Origin: DASPGX01 sp035620375 | GTDB lineage: Bacteria; Patescibacteriota; Minisyncoccia; 2-02-FULL-40-12; GWA2-44-9 | Direction of reading: 5' to 3' | Assembly (NCBI GenBank): GCA_035620375.1 | Contig: DASPGX010000017.1 | Location: 1 to 36,264, forward strand | DNA length: 36,264 nucleotides | Shown here: piece after piece, positions 1 through 7,629 of the stretch | How positions within the stretch are numbered: the stretch's first letter is position 1 | Layout of the letters: every line of letters starts with the position of its first letter | Notes under the pieces: generated by a model | Seen by the model: only the letters and a program-made list of their open reading frames with translations | What the model was told of the DNA's origin: nothing | The model's database searches: none | Translations under genes and position numbers: made by a program

Positions 1-533
1 AACACCAGTCCGGAATTGCCCGCCGGCTGCTTCAGCGCGATGTCCCATCCGTTCAGGTCCAGTTCGTCCTCATACCAGAACGCGACGTCCTCCAGGGGGC
101 CCGGCGCCTGCCACCGGTAGATGCTTCCTTCCTGCTCGGGGTCGCGGTTCTCCACCAGTTCAACCGAGGTCTGCAGTTCCGATTCGGGATACACCGGAAT
201 ATCCGCCGGAAAGGTTTCCGGAAGCTCGGGCTTCGTGTTGATTTCCACGGCGTCGCCGTGCGAGTCCCGCACAATGACACGGTCGCCCTCAACACGGAAC
301 GGAACCGCCCGTCTGATGTATGCATAGCCGAAAATACCCGCGAACACGACGACTCCGCCGACGGCGACCCAAATCAGCTTGCTTCTGATCCAACTGACCT
401 TCGCCGCGGACGATTCCGCCGGCGCCTGCACACGCGGATCGAACGGCGAGTACGGCCCCTGTTCCGGGCCGGCCCCCGCATCCCCGCCGACCTCGTCATG
501 ACGGAACCCTCCGCCGTTTTCCTGGCCTTCCAT
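1..533 (-). CDS. Membrane-anchored protein of unknown function, 3' end cut by window edge
   Basis: An open reading frame runs from an ATG at 533 off the left edge, giving at least 177 residues. Residues 1-43 are a polar, Gly/Pro-rich cytoplasmic tail. A single hydrophobic segment follows (IWVAVGGVVVFAGIFGYAYI, about residues 49-68). The visible remainder is extracytoplasmic and contains a stretch reading FPADIPVYPESELQ and later WYEDELDLNGWDI. That pattern resembles small anchored proteins of Patescibacteria that have no assigned function. The ATG is chosen because a -10-like TATCAT with an upstream TGG sits 9 nt before it and there is no Shine-Dalgarno sequence, so the mRNA is probably leaderless. 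The gene is divergent from the Mur ligase at 609. I do not recognise a catalytic domain. Confidence 0.8.
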   Translation of the reverse strand, partial: MEGQENGGGFRHDEVGGDAGAGPEQGPYSPFDPRVQAPAESSAAKVSWIRSKLIWVAVGGVVVFAGIFGYAYIRRAVPFRVEGDRVIVRDSHGDAVEINTKPELPETFPADIPVYPESELQTSVELVENRDPEQEGSIYRWQAPGPLEDVAFWYEDELDLNGWDIALKQPAGNSGLV

Positions 534-542
534 GATGCGGGA

Positions 543-548
543 ATGATA
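543..548 (-). promoter_or_regulatory. Extended -10 promoter of the 533 gene (near-leaderless)
   Basis: On the minus strand TGGTATCAT (hexamer 543-548) lies 9 nt before the ATG at 533. No convincing -35 is present. A start site about 7 nt after the hexamer would put the mRNA 5' end within a few bases of the start codon. Confidence 0.5.
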
Positions 549-608
549 CCACAGCGTCACCGGTGTTCCAGTTACCCGCCGGCCGTGATACATTGTCGTT
601 TTTGAACC

Positions 609-2003
609 ATGAAGAAGCGCTATTATCTCATCGGCGTCGGCGGCATCGCGATGTCCAATCTCGCGGTGCTTCTGAAGAAGCGCGGACATGTCGTCGCCGG
701 CTCCGATACGGACACCTTTGAGCCGGCGCTGTCGCTCCTCAAGCGCGCCGGGGTCATCCGGTATCCGGAACACTCGGCCGCACGTCTGCGCGCGTTCCGG
801 CCCGATATCGTCGTCGTCGGAAACGCCATCAACCGCGGCAATCCCGTCCTTGAAGCGGCCCTGGACGCCAACATCCCCTACCGGTCGCTTCCCGAGGTCA
901 TCCGCGACGAGATTATCGCGGACCGCAAAGCCGTCGTCATCACGGGCACGAGCGGCAAGACGACGACGACCGCACTAACGGCATGGATACTCCGGTCGGC
1001 GGGCATGCGTCCATGGGCGCTCGTCGGCGGCGTGGTGAACAACTTCGGCTCAGGCCACCTTGTTGGAGGCGGCTCCTGGGCGGTCATCGAAGGCGACGAG
1101 TACATGTCATCGTTCTGGGATGTCCGCTCAAAGTTCCTTCATTACCGGCCGTACATCGGACTGGTGAACAACATCGGCCGGGACCACGTGGACCTGTTCC
1201 CGCGCATCGCGGACGCGGTCGCCAGCTTCCGCACGTTCGCACGGCTTGTGCCGTCAAAGGGCGTACTCCTCGTAAACCGTCGCGACCGGAACGCTTCGTC
1301 GCTGGCGGGCATTTCGTCCGCCGTACGGCATTTCGGCGGTGCGCATGACATCCATGCGCGGGACGTCGCATTCGGTCCGGAGGGCATAACATTCACGGCG
1401 ATGGACGGTTCACGGAAACTGGGAACGGTCCGCTCGTCGCTCTTGGGCAGACATAACGCGGAGAATATCGTCGCGGCCATCGCCGTCGCCCGTGCGGCGG
1501 GCGTGCCGTTCCGTAAAATCGCTCCGGCCATCGCGTCGTTCGCGGGGGTCAAGCGCCGGCTCGAGACGCTGTATGAGAACGGCCGCATCCGCATCGTGGA
1601 CGATTTCGGACACAATCCGGTGAAGGTCGCCTCGTCCCTGGCGGCGCTGCGCGCTCATTTTCCCCGTGCGCACATCACGGTCATATTTGAACCGCGCACG
1701 CCTTCGTCACGGCGCAAGGCGTTCCAGACGAAGTATCCTGCCGCGTTTCGCCGTGCGGACGCCGCGTACATCGCCGAACCGTACAAAAAATCGCTTCTGA
1801 AGAAGCGTGAGCAATTCTCCAGCGCCCGATTGGTCAGCGACCTCAAGCGCCGTGGCCTCGCCGCATTCCTGATGACCGACGCGGACCGTATCGTCCGCCA
1901 CGCGTTCGCCAACCTTCCACCGGACCGGCATTGCATCGTCGTGACGATGTCCAGCGGCGACTTCGGCGGCATCCGGAACAAGCTCGTCGCCCGCGCCCGT
2001 TAA
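609..2003 (+). CDS. mpl: Mur ligase family protein, Mpl/MurC type (UDP-N-acetylmuramate--peptide ligase)
   Basis: This 464-residue protein has the three-domain Mur ligase layout. An N-terminal Rossmann-like domain begins YYLIGVGGIAMSNLA. The ATP-binding loop is GTSGKTTTT at residues 113-121. The central domain carries EGDEY at 161-165 followed by a stretch ending RSKFLHYRP, and the C-terminal domain carries DDFGHNP. The EGDEY/RSKF/HYRP block is the mark of Mpl, which attaches recycled L-Ala-gamma-D-Glu-meso-DAP to UDP-MurNAc, rather than of MurC, which adds only L-Ala. Mpl usually has EADEYDT and DDFAHHP, so this is a divergent member. In a reduced genome it could serve as the MurC, and which reaction it catalyses is not decided by sequence alone. 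There is no clear SD before the ATG; a weak TGATACATT lies 14 nt upstream. Its 3' neighbour is convergent, separated by a shared terminator. Confidence 0.85.
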   Translation: MKKRYYLIGVGGIAMSNLAVLLKKRGHVVAGSDTDTFEPALSLLKRAGVIRYPEHSAARLRAFRPDIVVVGNAINRGNPVLEAALDANIPYRSLPEVIRDEIIADRKAVVITGTSGKTTTTALTAWILRSAGMRPWALVGGVVNNFGSGHLVGGGSWAVIEGDEYMSSFWDVRSKFLHYRPYIGLVNNIGRDHVDLFPRIADAVASFRTFARLVPSKGVLLVNRRDRNASSLAGISSAVRHFGGAHDIHARDVAFGPEGITFTAMDGSRKLGTVRSSLLGRHNAENIVAAIAVARAAGVPFRKIAPAIASFAGVKRRLETLYENGRIRIVDDFGHNPVKVASSLAALRAHFPRAHITVIFEPRTPSSRRKAFQTKYPAAFRRADAAYIAEPYKKSLLKKREQFSSARLVSDLKRRGLAAFLMTDADRIVRHAFANLPPDRHCIVVTMSSGDFGGIRNKLVARAR

Positions 2004-2012
2004 TAGAAAGCG

Positions 2013-2041
2013 AAACCCCCGTGCGGTGCACGGGGGCGGTT
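2013..2041. terminator. Bidirectional rho-independent terminator
   Basis: A perfect 9-bp stem, CCCCCGTGC (2016-2024) with GCACGGGGG (2028-2036), has a 3-nt loop and is flanked by AAA on the left and TTTT on the right. It serves the convergent genes ending at 2003 (+) and 2046 (-). Confidence 0.85.
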
Positions 2042-2045
2042 TTCG

Positions 2046-3032
2046 TCATGCCTTCGCGTATGCGGTGCGGAAGGCATCCATGGCGTTCATGACCGGATCC
2101 AGAAGCTCGCGCTTGAGGCAAAGCTCGTCGCAGACCATGAACCGCCGGTAACCGACGTCGTAGAGCCAGGCGAGTTCCGAGAAGTCCACGCACGCCGGAA
2201 CCTTGCTGTTGACCATGGAGAGCATCAGCCGGGAACCGACGATGGCCTCCGGGTCGCGCTCCACGACCAGCCGCGTCGCCCACAGGATGTCGTGCGGACG
2301 GTCCACTTCCACGTACAGGTCGCCCCGGGCAAGAACCAACGACAGATTGTCGCGCTTCTTGAACTCCCCGGCGACGTACTGCAGTCCTTTGGGGTCCTCA
2401 ATCTTGAGGCACACCTCGTCATGCCGGCCGACAAGGTCAAGGAACTCCTGAACATCGCGGCCGTTCTGCACGTACGACAGGAACCAGCGGGTGAACCCGG
2501 CCTCCTTGGCGAGCGACAGCTTGCGGTGCTCCAGTTCCGTGAACTGGTTTCCGCCGACCGTCAGGTCCGGGTTGCGGATATGCAGGGAGTCGCCGACCTT
2601 CACTTCCACCTTCGGACCGTGCTTGGCGCCCGGTGCGAAGATGAGCCGGTGACCGTCTTCCGCGACCTCCTGAAGGAGAGCGCTGTCCGCTCCCGCCTTG
2701 AACAGGACGACCGTCGGCGTCGGAACGCCGACGGGATGATTCAGCCGCACGTCCAGATGCGTCGTATTCGGCAGGACTTCGGTCACGCGGAGCTGTCGCC
2801 CCTTGATGTCAAAGTACACCGGAACCGACGGCTTCGCGTTCGCCAGCAGCGCGAACTCCGCCTTCAGCTCCGCGTCGTCCACCGCCGCGCTGTTGATACG
2901 GATGCCGTCCAGGCTGTCATCCCGCGCATAGTCGCGGAAGTGCGGAAAGCTCGGCAGGAGCGTCACCATGTGCCGGAGCGGACGGGGAGGAGCCTGGCTC
3001 CTCCCCAATCCCAGGCGGGACAGGACGCCCAT
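2046..3032 (-). CDS. Pyruvate-kinase-like barrel protein, third gene of the kinase/vWA operon
   Basis: This 328-residue protein matches landmarks of the pyruvate kinase A/B domains in order. They are IRIN (44-47, the RxN substrate site), DIKG (75-78, the DTKG loop), a lid-like insert (about 100-160), FLSYV (184-188), KIED (210-213, the catalytic Lys of KIEN), ARGDL (235-239), and LMLSM followed by a VDFSELAWL block (268-290) in place of ATQMLESM...GSDVANAV. The C-terminal regulatory domain is absent (a full enzyme is about 470 residues), and the Thr of ATQM that assists enolate protonation is not conserved. Activity may therefore be altered; the related HpcH/CitE barrel family is an alternative reading. 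The start lies 1 nt after the vWA stop with GAAGAAGAG upstream, so it is translationally coupled. A second in-frame ATG at residue 22 is nearer the expected barrel start. Confidence 0.75.
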   Translation of the reverse strand: MGVLSRLGLGRSQAPPRPLRHMVTLLPSFPHFRDYARDDSLDGIRINSAAVDDAELKAEFALLANAKPSVPVYFDIKGRQLRVTEVLPNTTHLDVRLNHPVGVPTPTVVLFKAGADSALLQEVAEDGHRLIFAPGAKHGPKVEVKVGDSLHIRNPDLTVGGNQFTELEHRKLSLAKEAGFTRWFLSYVQNGRDVQEFLDLVGRHDEVCLKIEDPKGLQYVAGEFKKRDNLSLVLARGDLYVEVDRPHDILWATRLVVERDPEAIVGSRLMLSMVNSKVPACVDFSELAWLYDVGYRRFMVCDELCLKRELLDPVMNAMDAFRTAYAKA

Positions 3033-3033
3033 G

Positions 3034-4011
3034 TCAGCTCTTCTTCCGCGTCCTCAGCTGCGAGGAACCGGGCGGGAGCTTCTTGACGCTCTTCGTTCCG
3101 GACGGCAGCTTGTGGATCGACTCCAGGGCCGTGTACACCGCCGTCACCTGCTTTTTGGTCTGCCGTTCCTCGATTTCCTTCTTGAAGTAATCGATGCGGC
3201 CGGACCAGGCGGCCAGGATGCCGAAGATGACGTCCACGACGCGGTCGGCCTCGGGAAGCATCGCGATGCGTTCGGCGCCGACGATGCCCTTCCAGCGCTC
3301 GTAAACCTGCTGGGTCACCGAATCCATGCGGTCGCCCGTGAGCGATTCTCCGCCGTACGGCTTGAGGATGACGTAGACGGCGTACTGCGCCATCAGTTCC
3401 TCGAAGATCTTGTCCGCCGTCAGCGCCCGCTTCAGCTCCACCTTGGCGTACCCGGCGTCGTCCGGGGTCACCGTGTAGGGCATCTCGTCCGTGATGATAA
3501 TGTACGGCGGCGTGATGATGCTCTTGGGCGTCTTGGCGTTCCGGATGTCGTACAGCGCGGCGACGCTGTGCGCCTCGCAGTAGGAGCCCGGACCGCTGCC
3601 GCCGTTGGTGACCAGAAGCACGTCGGGCTTGAGGTTCTCCTTCAGGCCCTCGCCGCTGGCGAACGGGCGCACCTGCAACGGGTAGCTGTCGCTCACGTCG
3701 CTGATGGCGCCGAAGCTGACCGCGTAGTCTTCCGACAGGTATTCCGTCGCCAGCTCGTGATGCAGATAGCCCATCTTGGAGAAGATGGTGTTCGGCCACC
3801 CGCTCATGGAGCCGGTGACGTCCGTGCGGATGAACATCGGATGCGTGCTCTCCGTCTCGATGCCGTCCGGCACGAGGGACGCCGCACTGACGTTCTTGGA
3901 CCGCGCACTCGCATACCCGCGCCCCACGTCCGAGTCGTACGCCTTGCGTGCGTCCCGGAAACTCGTCTGGCGCGCCCATGCGGCCGGTGCGTAATCGCCT
4001 GCTTCACTCAT
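3034..4011 (-). CDS. von Willebrand factor A domain protein
   Basis: This 325-residue cytoplasmic protein has no signal peptide. The metal-ion-dependent adhesion site appears as TDVTGSM (Asp64, Thr66, Ser68), a D-x-T-x-S variant of the usual DxSxS. It is followed by GWPNTIF, by PLQVRPF (111-117), a Gly-rich loop near 137-142 and IIITDEMPY (171-179), whose Asp175 takes the place of the TDG/GDE metal ligand. The C-terminal third is helical and ends in a Lys/Arg-rich tail. vWA proteins of this type usually act as metal-dependent protein-binding scaffolds. It is flanked in one operon by a DnaJ-kinase and a pyruvate-kinase-like protein, so it may present a substrate to the kinase (inference). The start is set by AAAGGAG 7 nt before the ATG. 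The gap to the kinase gene is 24 nt. Confidence 0.85.
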   Translation of the reverse strand: MSEAGDYAPAAWARQTSFRDARKAYDSDVGRGYASARSKNVSAASLVPDGIETESTHPMFIRTDVTGSMSGWPNTIFSKMGYLHHELATEYLSEDYAVSFGAISDVSDSYPLQVRPFASGEGLKENLKPDVLLVTNGGSGPGSYCEAHSVAALYDIRNAKTPKSIITPPYIIITDEMPYTVTPDDAGYAKVELKRALTADKIFEELMAQYAVYVILKPYGGESLTGDRMDSVTQQVYERWKGIVGAERIAMLPEADRVVDVIFGILAAWSGRIDYFKKEIEERQTKKQVTAVYTALESIHKLPSGTKSVKKLPPGSSQLRTRKKS

Positions 4012-4035
4012 CTCTTTCTCTCCTTTGATTGATGG

Positions 4036-5085
4036 TCAGTACTTCTCGAAGCCCTTGATGGGGCGCATGCTGGAACGCTCGCGCCCGAACGCCGTGCGGC
4101 GCACCTCGCGAAGCTCGTCGATGAGGTCCGTTTCGTTCGGCTCCTCGGGCCACCGCGGCCGCTGGCGTACGTCGTTGACGATGAGCTTCCTGATGAAGCC
4201 GCCGACCTCCTTGGGCAGGTCGCTCGGAACGCGCCGGCGTTGAACCTCGCCCGCGTCGCCTCCCGACAGCGCCCAGAGCATGGTGATGCCCAGGCTGTAG
4301 AAGTCGGACTCGGGAAGGATGGGCTTGCCCGCCATCTGCTCCGGCGGCGCGAACAGTTCCGTGTACCCCTTGGCTTCCGTCGTCCGCGTCGGCCGGACCT
4401 CCGAAAGCCCGAAGTCCACGAGCACCGCCATGTGCTTGCGGGGCTGGACGATGATGTTCTGCGGCTTCACATCCCCGTGGACCACCCCGTGGTAGTGCAG
4501 GTACTTGAGCGCGTTGAGCACGCGGTCGGTAATCCACGCCACGTGCTCGGCGTCCAGACGGCCGGACTTCTCCACGATTTGCGCCAGCGTCGGCCCTTCC
4601 ACGTAGCTCATCACCAGGGCGTAGCCGCCGTCGGCCTGCTTGACGATGTCGCGAACCGCGGGCATCGCGTAGTGCCGCAAGTCCCAGATGACCTTGGACT
4701 CCGCAAGGAGAAGGTCGTAGTACTCGGGCGGTACGTTCGTGCAGAACTTCACGCACGCGGGCTCGCCGTTCAGGATATGGCGGGCCTTGTATGTGGCGCC
4801 GAATCCGCCCTCGGCAATCCGCTCCAGCACCTCGTAGTTGCCCACGAGGTCGCCGGAGGACGCCTCGCGCTCGCGGTCGTAGCGCCTGCGCTTGTCCGCG
4901 TCCGAAAGCACGTCGTGCGCCTCGTTGAGCGCCTTGGCCACGCGTCCTGACGCGCCCTTGTCGGGATGATGAATGCCCATCAGCGCCCGGTAGGCGGCCT
5001 TGATGACCTCCGGCCGTGCGCCGGGATGCACCTGCAGTGCGGCGTAGTGGTCGGGCAGCGGGTCCGCACCTTTCCGTCTTGCCAT
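4036..5085 (-). CDS. DnaJ domain-Ser/Thr protein kinase fusion
   Basis: The 349-residue protein starts with a J-domain (about residues 10-72) including the HPD motif at 40-42, the element that stimulates DnaK ATPase. A Hanks-type kinase domain follows (about 84-320). Its glycine loop is AEGGFGATYK (91-100), the ATP lysine is Lys113 (ACVKF), the helix-C Glu is probably Glu129, the catalytic loop is HGDVKPQN (203-210), the DFG is 224-226 and the APE equivalent is APPE (246-249). HGD instead of HRD makes it a non-RD kinase, often independent of activation-loop phosphorylation. There is no membrane segment or extracellular sensor, so it is cytoplasmic. It is the first gene of a three-gene operon with an SD (AAGGAGGG) 7 nt before the ATG. 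Fusion of a co-chaperone to a kinase suggests a proteostasis-linked signal (inference). Confidence 0.9.
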   Translation of the reverse strand: MARRKGADPLPDHYAALQVHPGARPEVIKAAYRALMGIHHPDKGASGRVAKALNEAHDVLSDADKRRRYDREREASSGDLVGNYEVLERIAEGGFGATYKARHILNGEPACVKFCTNVPPEYYDLLLAESKVIWDLRHYAMPAVRDIVKQADGGYALVMSYVEGPTLAQIVEKSGRLDAEHVAWITDRVLNALKYLHYHGVVHGDVKPQNIIVQPRKHMAVLVDFGLSEVRPTRTTEAKGYTELFAPPEQMAGKPILPESDFYSLGITMLWALSGGDAGEVQRRRVPSDLPKEVGGFIRKLIVNDVRQRPRWPEEPNETDLIDELREVRRTAFGRERSSMRPIKGFEKY

Positions 5086-5140
5086 AAGCGGCCCTCCTTG
5101 GTCCGGTTAGGTCTCTCGGTTGCTAATGAACCAGCGATAG

Positions 5141-5169
5141 AAACTACAACAATATTTGGTCATGGTCAA
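5141..5169 (-). promoter_or_regulatory. Promoter of the DnaJ-kinase operon
   Basis: On the minus strand TTGACC (5164-5169) is separated by 17 nt from TAGTTT (5141-5146). The -35 is good and the -10 moderate. The expected start leaves a leader of about 50 nt ending in the strong SD of the kinase gene. Confidence 0.6.
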
Positions 5170-5237
5170 TGATTCATCGGAGGCAGGACAAACCGAAAAA
5201 TCGGCAGAAAATAAGGATTTTTTGTATATTCCGGAAT

Positions 5238-5266
5238 TTGCATTATTATCTGTTTTGTGGTATAAT
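5238..5266 (+). promoter_or_regulatory. Promoter of the 5302 gene
   Basis: TTGCAT (5238-5243), a 17-nt spacer and a perfect TATAAT (5261-5266) preceded by TGTGG. It is divergent from the kinase operon promoter about 70 bp away. The 5170-5237 stretch between them is AT-rich with no other signal that I can name. Confidence 0.8.
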
Positions 5267-5301
5267 GAACCCACAGTCCCCTGTAAGATAAGGAGGCAGA
5301 G

Positions 5302-5871
5302 ATGAAGAAAGGCGACATGAGCCTGGCCGCCCTCGGCGGCACGTTCGTCCACGACGGCTCCGGACACGACGGTTCGTGCCTGGCGTCCTACCTCGGCTGC
5401 GAGGAGGCGCGCGAGGACGACCTGCGCGTCGCGCAGGTCGGGCAGTACAAGCTCCCCGAGCGGTGGTTCAGCCCCGCGAACGAGATCAAGAGCGACTTCG
5501 TCCGCGGGCGGAAGCTCCGCAAGCGGGCCGAGTGCCACGTCCTCGCCGGTGAGTGGCTGGAGTTCGACAACTTCAGCGCCGACGCGTACCGGGACCTGAT
5601 GGACGACATCCACCGGCCCAACGCGAAGGTCCACGTGCCGGAGAAGAAGCTCAGGGAGCTGCTCCTGGAGCTGCTCACCCTCAAGCCGAACTACTTCCTC
5701 GCGGTCTTCGACAAGGCCAAGCGGGAGAAGCGGTTCAACGTCCTCAACGCCCTGCCGGACGCCGTCTGGTACCTGTCCGGCAAGGCCAAGGAGGTCGTCG
5801 CCGCGCAGATCAACGGCCTGAAGGACAACGAGGACCGGTCGGTGAAGCGCCTGCGCGCCGCCGTCGCGTAG
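5302..5871 (+). CDS. Unknown protein divergent from the kinase operon
   Basis: A 189-residue soluble protein that I do not recognise. The N-terminus reads MKKGDMSLAALGGTFVHDGS; the middle has an aromatic and acidic stretch (GEWLEFDNFSADAY); the C-terminal half is helical and rich in Lys, Glu and Leu (about residues 115-185). No signal peptide, membrane segment or metal motif is visible. The start is firm: AAGGAGGCAGAG lies directly before the ATG, with a strong promoter 35 nt upstream and a strong terminator 13 nt after the stop, so it is a stand-alone transcript. Sharing an upstream region and start-site style with the kinase/vWA operon makes it a candidate partner or target of that module (inference). 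Confidence 0.8.
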   Translation: MKKGDMSLAALGGTFVHDGSGHDGSCLASYLGCEEAREDDLRVAQVGQYKLPERWFSPANEIKSDFVRGRKLRKRAECHVLAGEWLEFDNFSADAYRDLMDDIHRPNAKVHVPEKKLRELLLELLTLKPNYFLAVFDKAKREKRFNVLNALPDAVWYLSGKAKEVVAAQINGLKDNEDRSVKRLRAAVA

Positions 5872-5883
5872 GCAACGGACAGC

Positions 5884-5926
5884 AAGGGCCGGGCTCCCCA
5901 CGGGGGACCCGGCCCTTCTTCTTTTT
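5884..5926 (+). terminator. Rho-independent terminator of the 5302 gene
   Basis: Stem AAGGGCCGGG (5884-5893) with CCCGGCCCTT (5908-5917), and inner pairing TCCCC/GGGG, followed by CTTCTTTTT. It starts 13 nt after the stop codon. Confidence 0.9.
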
Positions 5927-5948
5927 CCGGAAAAATTCCGATGCGCTA

Positions 5949-6032
5949 TCCCGCCGGCACCGTGACGGTAAACTCATCGGGTTTGTCGTTTTCGCGGCGA
6001 TTCTCCTGCCGGAATTTTTCAGCAGCACGAAA
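5949..6032 (-). other. In-frame 28-codon tail after the histidine kinase stop
   Basis: Directly after the TGA stop of the histidine kinase (6033-6035) the same frame stays open for 28 codons to a TAG at 5946-5948. The tail ends PDEFTVTVPAG, which looks like the last beta strand of a histidine kinase ATPase domain. It may be a remnant of another kinase gene or a former extension. UGA readthrough or recoding is not supported elsewhere in the window. Confidence 0.35.
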
Positions 6033-7124
6033 TCAGGCAGATAAGACGAACTTCGTCCCGCCGAGCGTTTCACTCGGACTCATGACGTCAATCCTCCAGC
6101 CGAATTCATCGCATATCGTCCTGACGATATACAGTCCGAGTCCTGTACCCTTGCCGACTGATTTGGCGTACTCGCCGCGGAAGTACTTATGGAAAAGCTT
6201 GGGCATTTCTTCGGCGGGCACCGGATTACCGTTGTTTTCACTGCTGAACCGGAACCCTCCGTCGACGCGTTCGAGCCCTAACACCACCTTTCCGCCTGCA
6301 GGGTCGGCGTATTTGAATGCATTCTCTATCAGGTTTGAGAAAACCTGCCTCGCGAGGGTCGGGTTGCTCTGTACGGTAATCGAGGGCTCACAGACCGCAC
6401 ATTCATACCGAACCGCAGGAAACAGACGACGCATCTGGAGCACGATATCCTGTATCATGCGCCCGATGTCCGTTTCCGCCAGGTCGAGCTTCTCCATGCC
6501 GAGACGGCTGGCGATAAGAATATCCGAAATCAGAACCGAGGCGCTCCTGCTCTGCTCATACGCGCCCTTGAGCAATTCAACCTGATCGGGTTTGAGGCCT
6601 CCCTCCTCCATAACATACTCGAGCGCCCAGTTAATCGCGGAAAGCGGAGTCCGTAACTGATGACTGACGACACCTGTAATATCCTCGTCAAACTGCTTCT
6701 TGCGCTCAGGATTGGAGATCTCGGGCTCGATAGCGATGAAGAATTCAATCTCGCCGTCATCGCCTATTACGGGACTGACGGTAATCTCCTGGGTTATTTT
6801 CGTACCGTCCTTTCTGGCATTCGTCACGCGGCCGACGAACGGCATGCGTTCAACCGAGATACGGTGCCACAACTGTTGATAGAACTCCCGGGGCATATAC
6901 CCGCCCCAAAGTTCGCCGGGCTTCCTCCCGATCATCTCCGCCTCCGTATATCCCGTGACACGCTCCGCGGCGGGATTTGCCGCAAGGATAAAGCCGTCGG
7001 CATCCGTAATAACCACGTGATGCGGGAAATTAAGATATCCGTTCCGGAAGAGAGAGGCCCGCTGAAGTTTTTTCTCAAATTCCGGAGATGCAACTGCCGG
7101 CTTCATCGCAGTACTGCCGCGCAT
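6033..7124 (-). CDS. PAS-domain sensor histidine kinase, soluble
   Basis: This 363-residue kinase has a PAS domain at about residues 30-135 (VVITDADGFILAANPAAERVTGY is its opening). The dimerisation/phosphoacceptor box is VVSHQLRTPLSAI with His155. The ATPase domain carries an N box (NLIENAFKYA) and a G2 box (GKGTGLGLYIV). There is no membrane segment or receiver domain, and no response regulator is adjacent. The 148-residue membrane protein gene lies 6 nt upstream in the same operon, so sensing may be shared with it. There is no SD; an internal ATG at residue 7 is also possible. Codon use is somewhat less GC-biased than in its neighbours. An open tail follows the TGA stop. Confidence 0.9.
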   Translation of the reverse strand: MRGSTAMKPAVASPEFEKKLQRASLFRNGYLNFPHHVVITDADGFILAANPAAERVTGYTEAEMIGRKPGELWGGYMPREFYQQLWHRISVERMPFVGRVTNARKDGTKITQEITVSPVIGDDGEIEFFIAIEPEISNPERKKQFDEDITGVVSHQLRTPLSAINWALEYVMEEGGLKPDQVELLKGAYEQSRSASVLISDILIASRLGMEKLDLAETDIGRMIQDIVLQMRRLFPAVRYECAVCEPSITVQSNPTLARQVFSNLIENAFKYADPAGGKVVLGLERVDGGFRFSSENNGNPVPAEEMPKLFHKYFRGEYAKSVGKGTGLGLYIVRTICDEFGWRIDVMSPSETLGGTKFVLSA

Positions 7125-7130
7125 ACAGCC

Positions 7131-7577
7131 CTATGAGGCAGAAAATACCCGCTGGCCGTTCGCCGTCCAGCGCTTGTGCAGATACCAGGCGGTTGCGAGG
7201 TACACGAGACCGGTCACGATGAAGATGCCCCGGCCGGAAGCGATGGACATGCCGACGTTCGTGCCGAACAGTCCGGTGAAGCCGAGGTTAAGACCGGTGG
7301 CGCAGCTGATGATGAACGCGACCGTGTCCTTCTGGTCCTTGCCGCCGAACACACGCTTGCCGCCGCGGTTCCAGCGCCACAGCAGGTAGACTGCCGCCGC
7401 GCCCGAGATGAGCCACATCAGCGTCAGGAACGGCGCCAGGAAGCTCAGGAACGGGAAATAATACACGACGGGGACTCCCCCGACGAACAGGGCCACCGCC
7501 GCGACGACCAGGCGCGCCTGTGACCACAAAAAACTGTACCGTTCGAGCATCTTTGGCTCGGTAAATGAAGTAGACAT
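7131..7577 (-). CDS. Small multi-pass membrane protein upstream of the PAS histidine kinase
   Basis: This 148-residue protein has four hydrophobic segments, at about residues 22-43, 45-66, 87-108 and 113-131, with a charged loop RWNRGGKRVFGGKDQKD between the second and third. I do not recognise the family. It is the first gene of a two-gene operon with the PAS kinase (6-nt gap), which suggests that it supplies a membrane-sensing or anchoring function (inference). The start is chosen by family-like topology and by an extended -10 (TGGTAGAAT) 9 nt upstream. No SD is present, so translation is probably leaderless. Confidence 0.8.
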   Translation of the reverse strand: MSTSFTEPKMLERYSFLWSQARLVVAAVALFVGGVPVVYYFPFLSFLAPFLTLMWLISGAAAVYLLWRWNRGGKRVFGGKDQKDTVAFIISCATGLNLGFTGLFGTNVGMSIASGRGIFIVTGLVYLATAWYLHKRWTANGQRVFSAS

Positions 7578-7586
7578 AATGGAACT

Positions 7587-7592
7587 ATTCTA
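7587..7592 (-). promoter_or_regulatory. Extended -10 promoter, near-leaderless, of the 7577 operon
   Basis: The minus strand reads TGGTAGAAT with the hexamer at 7587-7592, 9 nt before the ATG at 7577. A TAGACA lies 19 nt upstream, too far for a normal -35. Confidence 0.6.
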
Positions 7593-7629
7593 CCATATCC
7601 CGCCGCACCGCTGTCTACGGGGCCCCGCT

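Noticed and set aside
6033..6035. UGA as glycine (recoded genetic code)
   Set aside because: Other genes end cleanly at TGA (for example 32011-32013 and 2046-2048), followed by new starts, so UGA works as stop.
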